Below are positions 1 through 9,351 of a DNA stretch of 64,000 bases, one piece after another (within the stretch, counting starts at the first letter, position 1; each line of letters starts with the position of its first letter). The stretch comes from Bradyrhizobium manausense (lineage in GTDB: Bacteria; Pseudomonadota; Alphaproteobacteria; Rhizobiales; Xanthobacteraceae), in the NCBI RefSeq assembly GCF_018131105.1, contig NZ_JAFCJI010000001.1, positions 1,798,001 to 1,862,000 of the forward strand. Direction: 5' to 3'. Position numbers and translations under genes: made by a program. The notes under the pieces are model-generated. The model was not told the origin of the DNA. It saw only the letters and a list, made by a program, of their open reading frames with translations, and did no database searches.

Positions 1-2
1 TC

Positions 3-155
3 AGCCCGAGATGTCGTTACGCGGAAGACGTTTGCCGCCACGAGCCGGGGCCGGTGCTGGAAACGCGGCCCGACGGGCACGCCGTGCGGTGCTGGCGGAG
101 TGAGGAGATTGCGGGGCGGATGGCCTTGACCTCCATCGAAAGCGATCACCCCTAG
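3..155 (+). CDS. Oligopeptide/dipeptide ABC transporter ATP-binding protein, C-terminal end (partial)
   Basis: Only the last 50 codons lie inside the window; the gene begins upstream. The visible tail starts SPRCRYAEDVC and continues with PDGHAVRCW. This is the cysteine-containing C-terminal signature (oligo_HPY) that follows the nucleotide-binding domain in DppD/DppF/OppD/OppF proteins. These ATPases power uptake of peptides or related solutes across the inner membrane. The stop is TAG at 153-155. No plus-strand gene follows; the next gene is convergent. The substrate cannot be told from this piece. Confidence 0.72.
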   Translation, partial: SPRCRYAEDVCRHEPGPVLETRPDGHAVRCWRSEEIAGRMALTSIESDHP

Positions 156-184
156 GAGGCGCCGGCACCTGCAGCGCGCAAAGC

Positions 185-1117
185 TTAAGGCCGCTTTCGA
201 GCCAACGAAGGGGGCCGCAGCGGAAGCCCACGCCGTGACGCTTGCGGGCTTCGCATGCGGTCGATTGTCGCCAGAAAGGCCTTGATCAACGGCGAATGAC
301 CGCGATCGACATGATATGCAATGCTGTAATTCGTTTCGATCTTGTGATCGCTTATTTCGAGCGCTCGCAGATTTGCATGTGGAACAAACTCGAAATCTGC
401 GACGACACTTATGCCAAGGCCCTGTTCGACGGATTTCCACACCCCCTCGCGACTCTCGATCTCGAAGACAGGCTTGATCGTCAATCCTTTCGCCGTAAGG
501 CTCGCTTCGAAGGCGCGGCGAGTGGTTGAGCCACGCTCCCGCATGACGAACGGCTGATCCATCAGTTCGCGAAGCTTTACCGACTTTCGATTGAACCAGG
601 GATGATCCTTGTTGACAAAGACGATCACGCGATGCGTGCGATAGGGGATCATCCTGACCCGCGGATCATCCGGGACCGCGGCAAGAATGGCAACGTCCGC
701 TTCGAAATCGGTGATGTGACGAAGCGTGCGCTCCGAGTTCGCAAGCAGCGTCGAGATCTGAACTTCGGGGTGGTCGCGCCGGAACGCAGCGATGATCTCG
801 GTTGCGTGAAACGGCCCAACCGTCGCAACCCGCAAGTGACCCGTGGTTGCCTTACCGTGCGCGGTTAGCAGATCATGCGCCTCGTCGCAGAATTTCATCA
901 TGCCGCGAGTGGTTTCGAACAGCGCGGTTCCCGCCTCAGTCAGCTCGGTTCGGCGTGATTTCCGGATCAGCAGTTCGACGCCGTAGCGTTCCTCGAGCTC
1001 CTTGACCTGGATCGTAAGCGTCGGCTGACCGACGTTGAGAACGCGCGATGCGGCGGTGAAGCCGCCGTGCTCGGCGACGGCGTGAAAGGCTCGCAGCTGG
1101 CTGAATGATATTGACAC
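185..1117 (-). CDS. LysR-family transcriptional regulator of the phosphonate cluster
   Basis: This LysR regulator has about 310 residues. An N-terminal winged helix-turn-helix (SFSQLRAFHAVAEHGGFTAA, then PTLTIQVKELEE) is followed by a periplasmic-binding-like effector domain. The reading frame is open further upstream, but the family normally starts just before SFSQLRAF. I therefore chose GTG at 1117, with TTG at 1123 as an alternative. It is divergent from the dehydrogenase-phnA-phnY-MFS genes and probably activates them in response to a phosphonate or its aldehyde. LysR genes beside phnWAY-type operons are known in rhizobia. The effector is inferred. Confidence 0.85.
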   Translation of the reverse strand: MSISFSQLRAFHAVAEHGGFTAASRVLNVGQPTLTIQVKELEERYGVELLIRKSRRTELTEAGTALFETTRGMMKFCDEAHDLLTAHGKATTGHLRVATVGPFHATEIIAAFRRDHPEVQISTLLANSERTLRHITDFEADVAILAAVPDDPRVRMIPYRTHRVIVFVNKDHPWFNRKSVKLRELMDQPFVMRERGSTTRRAFEASLTAKGLTIKPVFEIESREGVWKSVEQGLGISVVADFEFVPHANLRALEISDHKIETNYSIAYHVDRGHSPLIKAFLATIDRMRSPQASRRGLPLRPPSLARKRP

Positions 1118-1124
1118 AATCAAT
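1110..1124. promoter_or_regulatory. Candidate LysR binding site ATTG-N7-CAAT
   Basis: The interrupted palindrome ATTG (1110-1113), seven bases, CAAT (1121-1124) fits the T-N11-A pattern bound by LysR-type regulators. It covers the proposed start codon of the regulator gene and lies 72 bp or more upstream of the divergent dehydrogenase start, as expected for shared control and self-repression. The match is short, so this is suggestive only. Confidence 0.4.
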
Positions 1125-1196
1125 AGATCATATCCAAGAAATGAATTTGTCAATAGGTGGCAAAACCATAGTCTCGCGCCAAACGGAGGAAGCGCG

Positions 1197-2327
1197 ATGG
1201 CTTGGAAGTACACCAACCCGGTCCAGATTGAATTCGGCGTCGACAGCTTCGACAAGCTTGGGTCGCTGATCGGAAGCCGCACTTACGCGCTCGTCACCTA
1301 TGGTGAGCCGGTCTTCCAGCAGTTGGAACGCAGATTGGTCGAAACGGCCGGAGCCCCGGTTCTCGCTATCCGCGACGTTGCTCCGAATCCGGACTACCGG
1401 CTGCTCGCGCGGCAGACCGCCCGTTTCGCCGAACTCCAAAGCCAACCCGACCTCATCGTGGCTCTCGGCGGGGGCTCCGTCATTGACTCGGCCAAGGTGT
1501 TTGCGGCCGCCGGCGGCGATTTTACGCGCGTCAAAGATTATCTGGAGACGCAGCAGGGCGGCGATCGTCTTGCCGCGACGCCGATCATTGCCGTGCCGAC
1601 CACCGCAGGCACCGGCAGCGAGGTCACCTGCTGGGGTACCGTCTGGGACGAAGCAAACGGCAAGAAGTATTCGCTGGCCCGTCCGTCGCTCTATCCGACC
1701 CACGCGGTGATCGATCCGCGCCTGATGCTGGGGAAGCCGCAGCTTCTCACGATCAGCACGGGCCTCGATGCGCTTTCGCACGCGCTGGAAAGCCTCTGGA
1801 ACCTGAACAACAACCCGGTCTCGGCGAACCACGCCGTGGCCGCCGCCCGCAACATTCTCGATTTGCTGCCGCGACTGGTGCGCGACCTCGGGAACCTGGA
1901 GTTGCGCAGCCGCATGGCAATGGCGGCTCTGTTCGCGGGCCTCGCATTCTCCAACACAAAGACGGCGATTGCTCATTCCCTGTCTTATCCGATCACGCTG
2001 CGTCACGGCGTACAGCACGGTATTGCCTGCTCGTTTTCGTTGCCGATGATCCTGCGAAGCGTACGCGGCGTCGGCGGGCTTTGCGAGGACAGCCTGAAGC
2101 AGATCTTCGGCGAGGACCTCGCAAAGGGCGCCGACGACCTCGAGGATTTCCTGGGTACGCTCGGCATCTCCAGTAATCCAGCCGCCTACGAGATTGATCG
2201 ACAGGAGTGGCGGGCTCTCATCGCGGATTCGCTTGAAGGCGAGCGCGGCAAGAATTTTCTCGGATCGAGAGAGCGACTGATCGAGGCATCGCAAATCGTG
2301 CGGCTGCCGCAGGCGATGACTGCCTGA
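1197..2327 (+). CDS. Iron-containing alcohol dehydrogenase, phosphonoacetaldehyde reductase-like
   Basis: This 376-residue group III (iron-type) alcohol dehydrogenase carries the nucleotide-binding GGGSVIDSAK stretch, the PTTAGTGSE motif and the metal-binding histidines in GLDALSHALES and LRHGVQHG. GGAGG at 1185-1189 precedes the ATG. It is the first gene of the phosphonate cluster. Relatives include enzymes that interconvert phosphonoacetaldehyde and 2-hydroxyethylphosphonate. With PhnY and PhnA following and no transaminase or lyase in view, oxidation of a phosphonate alcohol to phosphonoacetaldehyde is the simplest role. The family call is firm and the substrate is inferred. Confidence 0.85.
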   Translation: MAWKYTNPVQIEFGVDSFDKLGSLIGSRTYALVTYGEPVFQQLERRLVETAGAPVLAIRDVAPNPDYRLLARQTARFAELQSQPDLIVALGGGSVIDSAKVFAAAGGDFTRVKDYLETQQGGDRLAATPIIAVPTTAGTGSEVTCWGTVWDEANGKKYSLARPSLYPTHAVIDPRLMLGKPQLLTISTGLDALSHALESLWNLNNNPVSANHAVAAARNILDLLPRLVRDLGNLELRSRMAMAALFAGLAFSNTKTAIAHSLSYPITLRHGVQHGIACSFSLPMILRSVRGVGGLCEDSLKQIFGEDLAKGADDLEDFLGTLGISSNPAAYEIDRQEWRALIADSLEGERGKNFLGSRERLIEASQIVRLPQAMTA

Positions 2328-2367
2328 ACACATGCCGCCCGGTAACGCGCGCGAAAGGACAACAGCC

Positions 2368-3609
2368 ATGACATCCAACGGAAAAACCATCTCGGTGAAC
2401 GGTCGCGCCTACCGTGCACCCGAACGGCCCACGGTCGTGATCTGTCTCGACGGATCCGAGCCCGGCTACGTCGAGAAAGCGATTGAAGCCGGCATGGCAC
2501 CGACGTTTGCGCGGTTCATGAAGGACGGCGCTCATGTCCATGCCAACAGCGTCATCCCCAGCTTCACCAACCCCAACAACCTTTCGATCATCACCGGACG
2601 ACCGCCGGCAGTCCATGGCATTGCCGGCAACTATTTCTACGACCCGGCCAGCGGGGCCGAAGTGATGATGAACGATCCACGCTTCCTGCGCGCGCCGACG
2701 ATTCTCGCGGGCATCCATGACGCAGGCTACAAAGTCGCAGCGATCACCGCCAAGGACAAGCTGCGCACGCTGCTGGCCAACGGGCTCGATTACTCGACAG
2801 GTCGCGCCTTCGCCTTCTCCTCGGAGAAGGCCGACAAGGCGACGGTCGAGGAAAACGGGATCGGCAACGTCCTTGACTTCGTCGGCCTGCCATTGCCGGA
2901 GGTCTATTCCGCCGACCTGTCCCGGTTCGTTTTCGCCGCCGGCGTCAAGCTCGTCGAAGCCTGCCGGCCCGACCTGATGTATCTGTCGACGACGGACTAC
3001 ATCCAGCACAAGACGTCGCCCGGGACGAAGGTTTCCAACGATTTCTACGCGATGATTGACGGTTACCTGGCGCAACTCGACGCGCTCGGCTGCAACATCG
3101 TTGCAACAGCCGATCACGGGATGAACGACAAGCATCTTGCCAACGGCGAGCCCGACGTCATCTATCTCCAGGATTTGATGGACCTCTGGGTCGGCAAGGA
3201 CAGCGCGCGCGTCATCCTTCCGATCACCGATCCCTACGTCGCCCATCACGGCGCGCTCGGCTCGTTCGCGACGATCTACACCGGCGAGACGTCGGCTGAG
3301 GGCCTGTTGACGAGGCTTCGTGACGTCGACGGCGTCGAACTCGCTCTGACGCGCAAGGAAGCCTGTGCGCGCTTCGAGCTTCCAGCGGATCGAATCGGCG
3401 ACATCGTCGTGATCTCGTCGCGGCACAAGGTGCTGGGGACCAGCCGAAATCGCCACGATCTTTCGGGCCTGACCGAGCCGTTGCGGTCTCACGGCGGCCT
3501 GACCGAAGAGCGCGTCCCGTTGATCGCCAATCGGAAGATCGCGCTGCCACCGGGGCATCTGCTGCGCAATTTCGACGCGTTCGATGTCGCCCTCAATCGC
3601 ATCCAGTAA
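2368..3609 (+). CDS. phnA: Phosphonoacetate hydrolase
   Basis: PhnA splits the carbon-phosphorus bond of phosphonoacetate to acetate and phosphate with two zinc ions. The 413-residue protein is an alkaline-phosphatase-superfamily member. [10 protein letters not shown] holds the first metal aspartate, and SFTNPNNLS holds the nucleophilic threonine (about residue 67). DYIQHK and ATADHGMND supply further metal ligands. The open frame begins at 2332, but AAAGGA at 2354-2359 points to ATG 2368. Its length matches characterised rhizobial PhnA. The 3' end is followed directly by phnY. Confidence 0.93.
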   Translation: MTSNGKTISVNGRAYRAPERPTVVICLDGSEPGYVEKAIEAGMAPTFARFMKDGAHVHANSVIPSFTNPNNLSIITGRPPAVHGIAGNYFYDPASGAEVMMNDPRFLRAPTILAGIHDAGYKVAAITAKDKLRTLLANGLDYSTGRAFAFSSEKADKATVEENGIGNVLDFVGLPLPEVYSADLSRFVFAAGVKLVEACRPDLMYLSTTDYIQHKTSPGTKVSNDFYAMIDGYLAQLDALGCNIVATADHGMNDKHLANGEPDVIYLQDLMDLWVGKDSARVILPITDPYVAHHGALGSFATIYTGETSAEGLLTRLRDVDGVELALTRKEACARFELPADRIGDIVVISSRHKVLGTSRNRHDLSGLTEPLRSHGGLTEERVPLIANRKIALPPGHLLRNFDAFDVALNRIQ

Positions 3610-3625
3610 GGCGGAGGACAGCACC

Positions 3626-5074
3626 GTGAACGTCCAGTCGCAGCCAATCCGTCATGAACAGATGCGTATCGCGGGGGCGCTCGTCGACGTCGACGAGCGG
3701 GTCGAGGTTCTAAATCCCTACACCAACAAGGTTGTCGGCACGGTTCCGGCGGCCCGGCCCGAGCATGTTCGCCAGGCCTTTGCTAAGGCGAACGCGTTCA
3801 AGCCAAAATTGTCGCGCTACGAGCGCCAGCAGATCCTGCTCAGGACGGCCGATATCCTCGCCAGTCGGAAGGAAGCGTTCGCCCGGCTGATCACCGCTGA
3901 ATCCGGCCTGTGCTGGAAGGATTCGCTTTACGAGGCCGGCCGCGCCTACGACGTCTATTCCTTTGCGGGTCAGCTCGCGATCAAGGATGACGGCGAGACG
4001 TTCTCCTGCGACATCAGCCCGCAGGGCAGGGCGCGCAAGATCTTCACCACACGCACTCCGCTGCTCGGTGCGATCTCGGCCATCACGCCGTTCAATCACC
4101 CGCTCAACATGGTCAGCCACAAGATCGCTCCGGCGATCGCAACCAACAACCGGGTCGTGCTCAAGCCGACGGAACTGACGCCGCTGACGGCTCTGGCGCT
4201 CGCCGACGTGCTCTACGAGGCGGGGCTGCCGCCCGAGATGCTGTCGGTGGTGACCGGCAATCCGCATTCGATGGGCGATGCGATGATCACCGACCCGGAC
4301 GCCGATCTCGTGACCTTCACGGGTTCGGTGCGGGTCGGCAAGCACATCGCGGCGACCGCCGGCTACAAGCGGATCGTGCTCGAGCTTGGTGGCAACGATC
4401 CCCTCATCGTCATGGAAGATGCCGATCTGGAAAAGGCCGCCGAGTTGGCCGTCGCCGGTGCCACGAAGAATTCCGGCCAGCGTTGCACAGCGGTCAAGCG
4501 CATCCTCTGTGTCGAGGCCGTCGCGGACGATTTCGCAGCCCTCGTCCTCAAGAAGGCGAGCACGCTGAAATGCGGCGATCCGATGGATCCGACGGTCGAT
4601 GTCGGGACGGTCATCCATGAAGGTGCGGCGAAGGAATTCGAGCGCCGAGTGAATGCGGCCGTCGAGGACGGGGCCGCGCTGCTCCACGGCAACAAGCGCG
4701 AGGGCGCGCTGTATCCGCCCACGGTCGTGGATCGCATTCCCTATACGAGCGAACTCGTGATGCAGGAGACGTTTGGTCCGGTGATCCCGATCATCCGGGT
4801 CCCAAACGATATCGAGAGCGTGATCAGGATCTCCAACTCGACTGCGTTCGGATTGTCGTCCGGCGTCTGCACCAACCGGCTCGACTACATCACGCGCTTC
4901 GTGAGCGAGCTCGATGTCGGGACAGTGAACGTCTGGGAAGTGCCTGGTTATCGCATCGAGATGTCTCCGTTCGGCGGCATCAAGGATTCGGGGCTCGGTT
5001 ACAAGGAAGGCGTTCAGGAAGCGATGAAGAGTTTCACCAACGTCAAGACGTACTCGCTTCCCTGGTCATCCTAG
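3626..5074 (+). CDS. phnY: Phosphonoacetaldehyde dehydrogenase
   Basis: PhnY oxidises phosphonoacetaldehyde to phosphonoacetate with NAD, handing substrate to PhnA. It is an aldehyde dehydrogenase of 482 residues with the active-site glutamate in LELGGNDPL (about residue 253) and the catalytic cysteine in NSGQRCTAV (about 287). The frame is open from 3584 inside phnA, but GGAGGA at 3613-3618 lies eight bases before GTG 3626, which I take as the start. The gap to phnA is 16 nt, so the two are almost certainly one transcript. Its position next to phnA separates it from generic aldehyde dehydrogenases. Confidence 0.92.
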   Translation: MNVQSQPIRHEQMRIAGALVDVDERVEVLNPYTNKVVGTVPAARPEHVRQAFAKANAFKPKLSRYERQQILLRTADILASRKEAFARLITAESGLCWKDSLYEAGRAYDVYSFAGQLAIKDDGETFSCDISPQGRARKIFTTRTPLLGAISAITPFNHPLNMVSHKIAPAIATNNRVVLKPTELTPLTALALADVLYEAGLPPEMLSVVTGNPHSMGDAMITDPDADLVTFTGSVRVGKHIAATAGYKRIVLELGGNDPLIVMEDADLEKAAELAVAGATKNSGQRCTAVKRILCVEAVADDFAALVLKKASTLKCGDPMDPTVDVGTVIHEGAAKEFERRVNAAVEDGAALLHGNKREGALYPPTVVDRIPYTSELVMQETFGPVIPIIRVPNDIESVIRISNSTAFGLSSGVCTNRLDYITRFVSELDVGTVNVWEVPGYRIEMSPFGGIKDSGLGYKEGVQEAMKSFTNVKTYSLPWSS

Positions 5075-5168
5075 GAAGCGTGCTCGCTCATCCGCCCGCC
5101 GGCGCCGAAAAACAACAACAGCGGTGCCGGCGATTCAAAGACGATCTGCACCAATGGGAGGCCTAGGC

Positions 5169-6485
5169 ATGTCGATCACGTTCAGCCCTGCGAGCGTCAG
5201 CTCGGCCGGGATACAAAATCCGGAAATCGCGACCTCGTTCCGACGCGCGCAGTGGCGGATGCTGCTTGCGGCCATGTTCTGCTACCTCTTCTTCTACACC
5301 GGTCGGCAGACCTTCGGCTTCGCGATCCCGGGCATTCAGGCCGAGTTTGGCGTCACGAAAGAGGCGCTGGGTTGGGCCAGCGCGGCGCTGCTGTGGTGCT
5401 ACGCGATCGGGCAGGCCATCAACGGCAATCTCGGCGACAAGTTCGGCGGACGCCGGGTGATGAGTGCCGGGGCGATCCTGTCGTTCATCATGAACTGGGC
5501 CACCAGTCTCTCGACTGGCATCGTCAGCCTGGCGGTGTTCTGGGGCATCAACGGCTATTTTCAGTCGATGGGCTGGGCGCCAGGCAGCCGGTTGCTGTCC
5601 AATTGGTGGGGGCGTCACGAGCGCGGGACGGTCTACGGGCTCTACACCTTCGCGGCAGGGTTGGCGTCGGTGCTGTCGTTCGCCACGTCGCTGGTGGTCG
5701 TCGGCTACTTCCAGCTCGACTGGCGCTGGATTTTCCGCATCCCGGTTGCGTTGCTCCTCCTCGGCGGCATTGCGTTCTATCTGATCGCGCGTGAACGTCC
5801 GGAGGATATGGGATTCACATCACCGCATGACGAGGCCGACGATGGCACCACGGGCGAGAGCGCAGTCAGCGACGATGAAAGCTCCTTCACGCGGTACAAG
5901 GCGGTGCTGTCGACCTGGAGGCTTCTGGTGGCCGGCGTCGCGATCGGGTTTCAGAATGCTGCCCGCTATGGCTTGCTGGTGTGGGTGCCGGTCCATTTCC
6001 TCGGCAACAACTGGGCCAAGACCGGCGCTGCTTCCGCCGTCGATCCTCGCTGGATCAGCATCGCGTTGCCTGTCGGCATGGCCGTCGGCGCATTCAGCAA
6101 CGGCTGGATTTCGGACAAGGTATTCGGTTCGCGCCGCTACCTCGCCATCGTGCTCTACATGGTGCTGGCCGCAGTCACTGCGCTCTGCATGTACGGGATC
6201 CCGACCTCGGAGATATATCTCGGCATGGCCGTGCTGTTCCTGTGCGGCTTCTTCACCTACGGTCCGCAGTCCTCGTTCTGGGCCTTGTGCCCGGATCTGG
6301 TCGGACACAAGCGGGCAGGGACGGCGACGGGCGTGATGAATTTCTTCGCTTATCTGTTCGCCGGCCTGGGCGAGCCAATGATCGGCCACTTCATGGACAC
6401 GCACAATCAGACGTCCCTCGTCTTTCTGGTCGTGGCGGCGTGTGCCGGCTCCAGCGCCGTGGTCGCTTCGTTCATCCGGCGATAA
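5169..6485 (+). CDS. MFS transporter of the organophosphate:phosphate antiporter type, probable phosphonate carrier
   Basis: This 438-residue membrane protein has about twelve hydrophobic segments. It carries the YTGRQTFGFAIPG opening and the GNLGDKFGGRR loop typical of the GlpT/UhpT/PgtP group, which swaps organic phosphates for phosphate. GGGAGG at 5156-5161 sets the ATG at 5169; an upstream in-frame ATG at 5124 lacks such a site. It closes the dehydrogenase-phnA-phnY operon, and the hairpin at 6498-6531 follows. Uptake of the phosphonate substrate, perhaps in exchange for released phosphate, is inferred from context. Confidence 0.85.
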   Translation: MSITFSPASVSSAGIQNPEIATSFRRAQWRMLLAAMFCYLFFYTGRQTFGFAIPGIQAEFGVTKEALGWASAALLWCYAIGQAINGNLGDKFGGRRVMSAGAILSFIMNWATSLSTGIVSLAVFWGINGYFQSMGWAPGSRLLSNWWGRHERGTVYGLYTFAAGLASVLSFATSLVVVGYFQLDWRWIFRIPVALLLLGGIAFYLIARERPEDMGFTSPHDEADDGTTGESAVSDDESSFTRYKAVLSTWRLLVAGVAIGFQNAARYGLLVWVPVHFLGNNWAKTGAASAVDPRWISIALPVGMAVGAFSNGWISDKVFGSRRYLAIVLYMVLAAVTALCMYGIPTSEIYLGMAVLFLCGFFTYGPQSSFWALCPDLVGHKRAGTATGVMNFFAYLFAGLGEPMIGHFMDTHNQTSLVFLVVAACAGSSAVVASFIRR

Positions 6486-6497
6486 CGAACATTGCGT

Positions 6498-6531
6498 CTC
6501 CCCTCCTGGCCAATCGTTGTCAGGAGGGGAG
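6498..6531 (+). terminator. Hairpin downstream of the phosphonate operon
   Basis: A perfect 11-bp inverted repeat (CTCCCCTCCTG at 6498-6508, its complement at 6521-6531) with a 12-nt loop begins 13 nt after the MFS stop codon. There is no clear T-run after it, so it may act as an RNA-stabilising 3' hairpin as well as a terminator. Confidence 0.6.
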
Positions 6532-6799
6532 ACTGTCTTGACGGCATGCTGGCGTCGCTCGAAGCGTTGATATCAGACCGGACTGGCGCCCGATGTCGGG
6601 ACCACGACGCTGTTCGGACGCTGCGGCTCAAGCTCAGCGCTGCGCCGTCTCCCGGTCCTTGCCATGATGCCATCGTGCTCCTGTTTTGCCCGACGTGTCA
6701 AATTCGAATTCGGAAATGGCGCAAGACGTGCCGCGCCAGATACCCCGATGATTTGTACTGTGCATGGGGTTGTTTTCGCGTTTTTGTGTCGAGGGCCGA
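6532..6799. other. Gene-free intergenic stretch with repeat-like sequence
   Basis: No credible coding region is seen between the MFS gene and the convergent sugar permease. The right half (about 6684-6778) has the look of a dispersed Bradyrhizobium intergenic repeat: a TTTTGCCCGACGTGTCAAA block, then the 23-bp element at 6756-6778 that recurs at 20531-20553. Confidence 0.5.
6756..6778 (-). repeat. Dispersed 23-bp intergenic repeat, copy 1
   Basis: On the minus strand this reads CGAAAACAACCCCATGCACA followed by GTA. It is identical over 23 bases to plus-strand 20531-20553. Both copies lie just beyond the 3' end of an ABC transporter gene (permease here, lolD at the other site), outside coding sequence. 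Confidence 0.8.
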
Positions 6800-7828
6800 T
6801 TAGTCCGCCGCTTTTTCCCGCAGCCGCTGCGCATAGACGTTGATGATCAGGGCCGCCAGCAGGATCACGCCGCGGATCAGGATCTTCAGGAAGCTGTCGA
6901 TGTTGACGTGGTCGAGACCGTTGTTGAGGACGCCGAGCACGAACAGGCCGACGATGGTGTTGCCGATGCCGCCGCGGCCGCCGAACAGGCTGGTGCCGCC
7001 GACGACGACGGCGGCGATGGAGTCGAGCAGGTAAGTGTCGAACTCGTTCTGCTGCGCACTGCCGAAATGGGCGACGCCGAGCATGCCGCCGATGCCGGAG
7101 CACACGGCCGAGATCACCATGACCGCGCCGAGGATGAGCTTGACGTTGAGGCCGGAATATTCGGCGGCCTCGCGATTTCCTCCGACCATGTAGACGTAAC
7201 GGCCGAAGCGCGTGTAGGTCAGCACCAGGTGACCGCCGAGCAGCATGACGGCGGCGACGATGACGATCCAGGGGATGCCGCCGATCGAGCCGGAGCCGAG
7301 CGTCGAGATCAGGGTCGGCACCTTGTAGGCGATCTGGCCCCGCACCAGCAGCGCCGAGATGCCGGCGGCGATCTGCATCATGGCGAGCGTCATGATGAAG
7401 GAGGGGATGCCGATCACGGTCAGCCCCAGCGCGTTGACGAGGCCGAGCGCCGCGCAGAGCAGGAGCGCCAGCAGGATCGCGGCTACACCGGGAAGGGGGA
7501 TGTTCGGAATGTTGACGTAGGACTCCTGCAGCGTGAAGTAGGCGACCGCGATGCCGGTGACGTTGGCGATGCTGGCGATCGAGAGGTCGATCTCCGCGCA
7601 GAGGATCACGAAGGTGAGGCCGACGGCGATGATGCCCGTCACCGACACCTGCGTCAGGATGTTGCCGAGATTGTCGATCGTCGCGAAGGAGGGGCTGGCG
7701 AAGGCGAAAAAGGCGGACAGGAAAATCAGCGTCAGGAACGGCGCGATGTTGCGCATCTGCGAGCGCAGGAAGGGCGCAAGGCCCTTTGCGCGCTGGCCCG
7801 CCGCTGGTGCCGTCTCACTGCTCGCCAT
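6800..7828 (-). CDS. Sugar ABC transporter permease, RbsC/XylH type
   Basis: This 342-residue hydrophobic protein belongs to the branched-chain/monosaccharide permease family. It has about ten membrane segments and the conserved GGRGGIGNT region near the C-terminus. GGAGAAG precedes the ATG. It lies 12 nt after the ATP-binding gene and is the last gene of a substrate-binding protein, ATPase, permease operon. It forms the inner-membrane channel. The sugar cannot be named from sequence alone. Confidence 0.9.
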   Translation of the reverse strand: MASSETAPAAGQRAKGLAPFLRSQMRNIAPFLTLIFLSAFFAFASPSFATIDNLGNILTQVSVTGIIAVGLTFVILCAEIDLSIASIANVTGIAVAYFTLQESYVNIPNIPLPGVAAILLALLLCAALGLVNALGLTVIGIPSFIMTLAMMQIAAGISALLVRGQIAYKVPTLISTLGSGSIGGIPWIVIVAAVMLLGGHLVLTYTRFGRYVYMVGGNREAAEYSGLNVKLILGAVMVISAVCSGIGGMLGVAHFGSAQQNEFDTYLLDSIAAVVVGGTSLFGGRGGIGNTIVGLFVLGVLNNGLDHVNIDSFLKILIRGVILLAALIINVYAQRLREKAAD

Positions 7829-7840
7829 TGTGCTTCTCCG

Positions 7841-9343
7841 TCACGCCGCTTCCAGCAGGCGGTCCTTGCTGACCAGCTCGTTCTTGAATTCCCGCACCAA
7901 TGCGCCGCGCTTGAGCACGAGGATGCGGTCGGCCAACGACAGCACCGTTTCCGGCTCGGTCGACAGCACGATGATCGCGAGCCCCTTGGCGCGGAGGTCG
8001 CGGACGATGTTGATGACGTCGTTCTTGGCGCCGACATCCATGCCGCGGGTCGGCTCGCACAGCACCAGCAGCTTCGGCGGATAGGTCAGCCATTTTGCCA
8101 GCGCGACCTTCTGCTGGTTGCCGCCCGAGAGCATGCCGAGGTCGAGGCCGACCACCGGAGGCCTGATCTGGAGCTGCGCGACCTGGCGCTCGGCAATCTC
8201 GCGCTCCTGCGCCGGCTTGAGCAGCAACGACGAGATGCGGTCCAAAATGCTGATCGAGATGTTCTTGTAGACCGGCTCCTGGTGAAACAGCATGGCGCGC
8301 CGGCTCTCCGGCACCAGCGCCACGCCGGCGCGCCGCGCCGCCGCCGTGCTGGCGAAGGTTTTTGGCTTGCCCTCGACTGCAAGCGTGCCGGCGTCGGGCT
8401 TCAGCTTGCCGAACAGGATGCGCGACAGCTCCTGCTGGCCGCAGCCCATGAAACCATAGATGCCGAGCACCTCGCCGGCGCGGGCCTCGAACGAGACGTC
8501 CTGCAGGCTGCGGGCCAGCGACAGCTGGTCGACCTTCAGGATGACCGAACTGTCGCTCGGCCGCGGCAGCATCAGATCGTCGCTGTAGCTGTGCTCGAGC
8601 GCTTCGCCGCCACGGCCGATCATGGCCTCGATCAGCGCGCCCTTGGTGGTCGCGGCACTCGCGGTCTCCGCGACCTTCCGCCCGTTGCGGAACACGGTGA
8701 CGGTGTCGGATACGCGAAGAATGTCCTCGATGAAGTGCGAGATGAAGACGATGGCCGTGCCTTGCTCGCGCAAGCGTCGGAGTGTGGCGAAGAGCCGCTC
8801 GACCTCCGGCGGGGAGAGGGCCGAGGTGGGCTCGTCCAGGATGACGATGCGCGCGCCCGAGAACAGCACGCGGGCGATCTCGATCAGCTGCTGCAGTCCG
8901 ATCGGCAGATCGCCAAGCCTCGACATCGGATCGACGTCGATGCCGAATCGAGAGAGCTGCTCGCCGGCCTCGCGTGCCATGCGCCGCCATTGCACGAGGC
9001 CAAGGGCGTTGGTCGGCTGGTTGCCCAGGAAGACGTTCTCGGCGACGGTGAGGTCGGGGGCGACAGAGAGCTCCTGATGCACCATGGCGATGCCGGCGGC
9101 GTGAGCATCGCGCGCCGAGCGGAAATGGGTCTCCTGGCCGTCGATCAGGAAGCGGCCGGAGAATTCGGTATGCACGCCGGCGATGATCTTCATCAGCGTG
9201 CTCTTTCCAGCGCCGTTTTCGCCGACGAGACCGTGGATCTCGCCGGGGAGAAGCGCGAAGTCGACACCACGAAGTGCTTCGACGCCGCCGAAGCTCTTCG
9301 TGATGCCCTGCAGTTCCAGGATGGGCAGACGACCCTCAGGCAT
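7841..9343 (-). CDS. Sugar ABC transporter ATP-binding protein with two nucleotide-binding domains, RbsA/XylG type
   Basis: Two tandem ABC domains lie in about 500 residues. The first shows the Walker A GENGAGKST; the second has the degenerate GFMGCGQQE typical of RbsA-like proteins, and a signature LSGGNQQK. It energises monosaccharide uptake. The frame is open to an ATG at 9379 inside the preceding gene. The ATG at 9343 lies 8 nt after that gene's stop and gives the usual N-terminus just before the first beta strand (ILELQGITKSFGG). I prefer it, but neither start has a strong ribosome binding site. Confidence 0.9.
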   Translation of the reverse strand: MPEGRLPILELQGITKSFGGVEALRGVDFALLPGEIHGLVGENGAGKSTLMKIIAGVHTEFSGRFLIDGQETHFRSARDAHAAGIAMVHQELSVAPDLTVAENVFLGNQPTNALGLVQWRRMAREAGEQLSRFGIDVDPMSRLGDLPIGLQQLIEIARVLFSGARIVILDEPTSALSPPEVERLFATLRRLREQGTAIVFISHFIEDILRVSDTVTVFRNGRKVAETASAATTKGALIEAMIGRGGEALEHSYSDDLMLPRPSDSSVILKVDQLSLARSLQDVSFEARAGEVLGIYGFMGCGQQELSRILFGKLKPDAGTLAVEGKPKTFASTAAARRAGVALVPESRRAMLFHQEPVYKNISISILDRISSLLLKPAQEREIAERQVAQLQIRPPVVGLDLGMLSGGNQQKVALAKWLTYPPKLLVLCEPTRGMDVGAKNDVINIVRDLRAKGLAIIVLSTEPETVLSLADRILVLKRGALVREFKNELVSKDRLLEAA

Positions 9344-9351
9344 GAAAGATT

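Noticed and set aside
1..231. Minus-strand 76-codon frame at the window edge
   Set aside because: The plus strand here encodes the recognisable end of an oligopeptide ABC ATPase; the minus frame is arginine- and proline-rich noise.
1128..2390. A 420-codon minus-strand frame over the iron-type dehydrogenase
   Set aside because: The plus-strand protein has all family motifs and a strong ribosome binding site, so this frame is a shadow.
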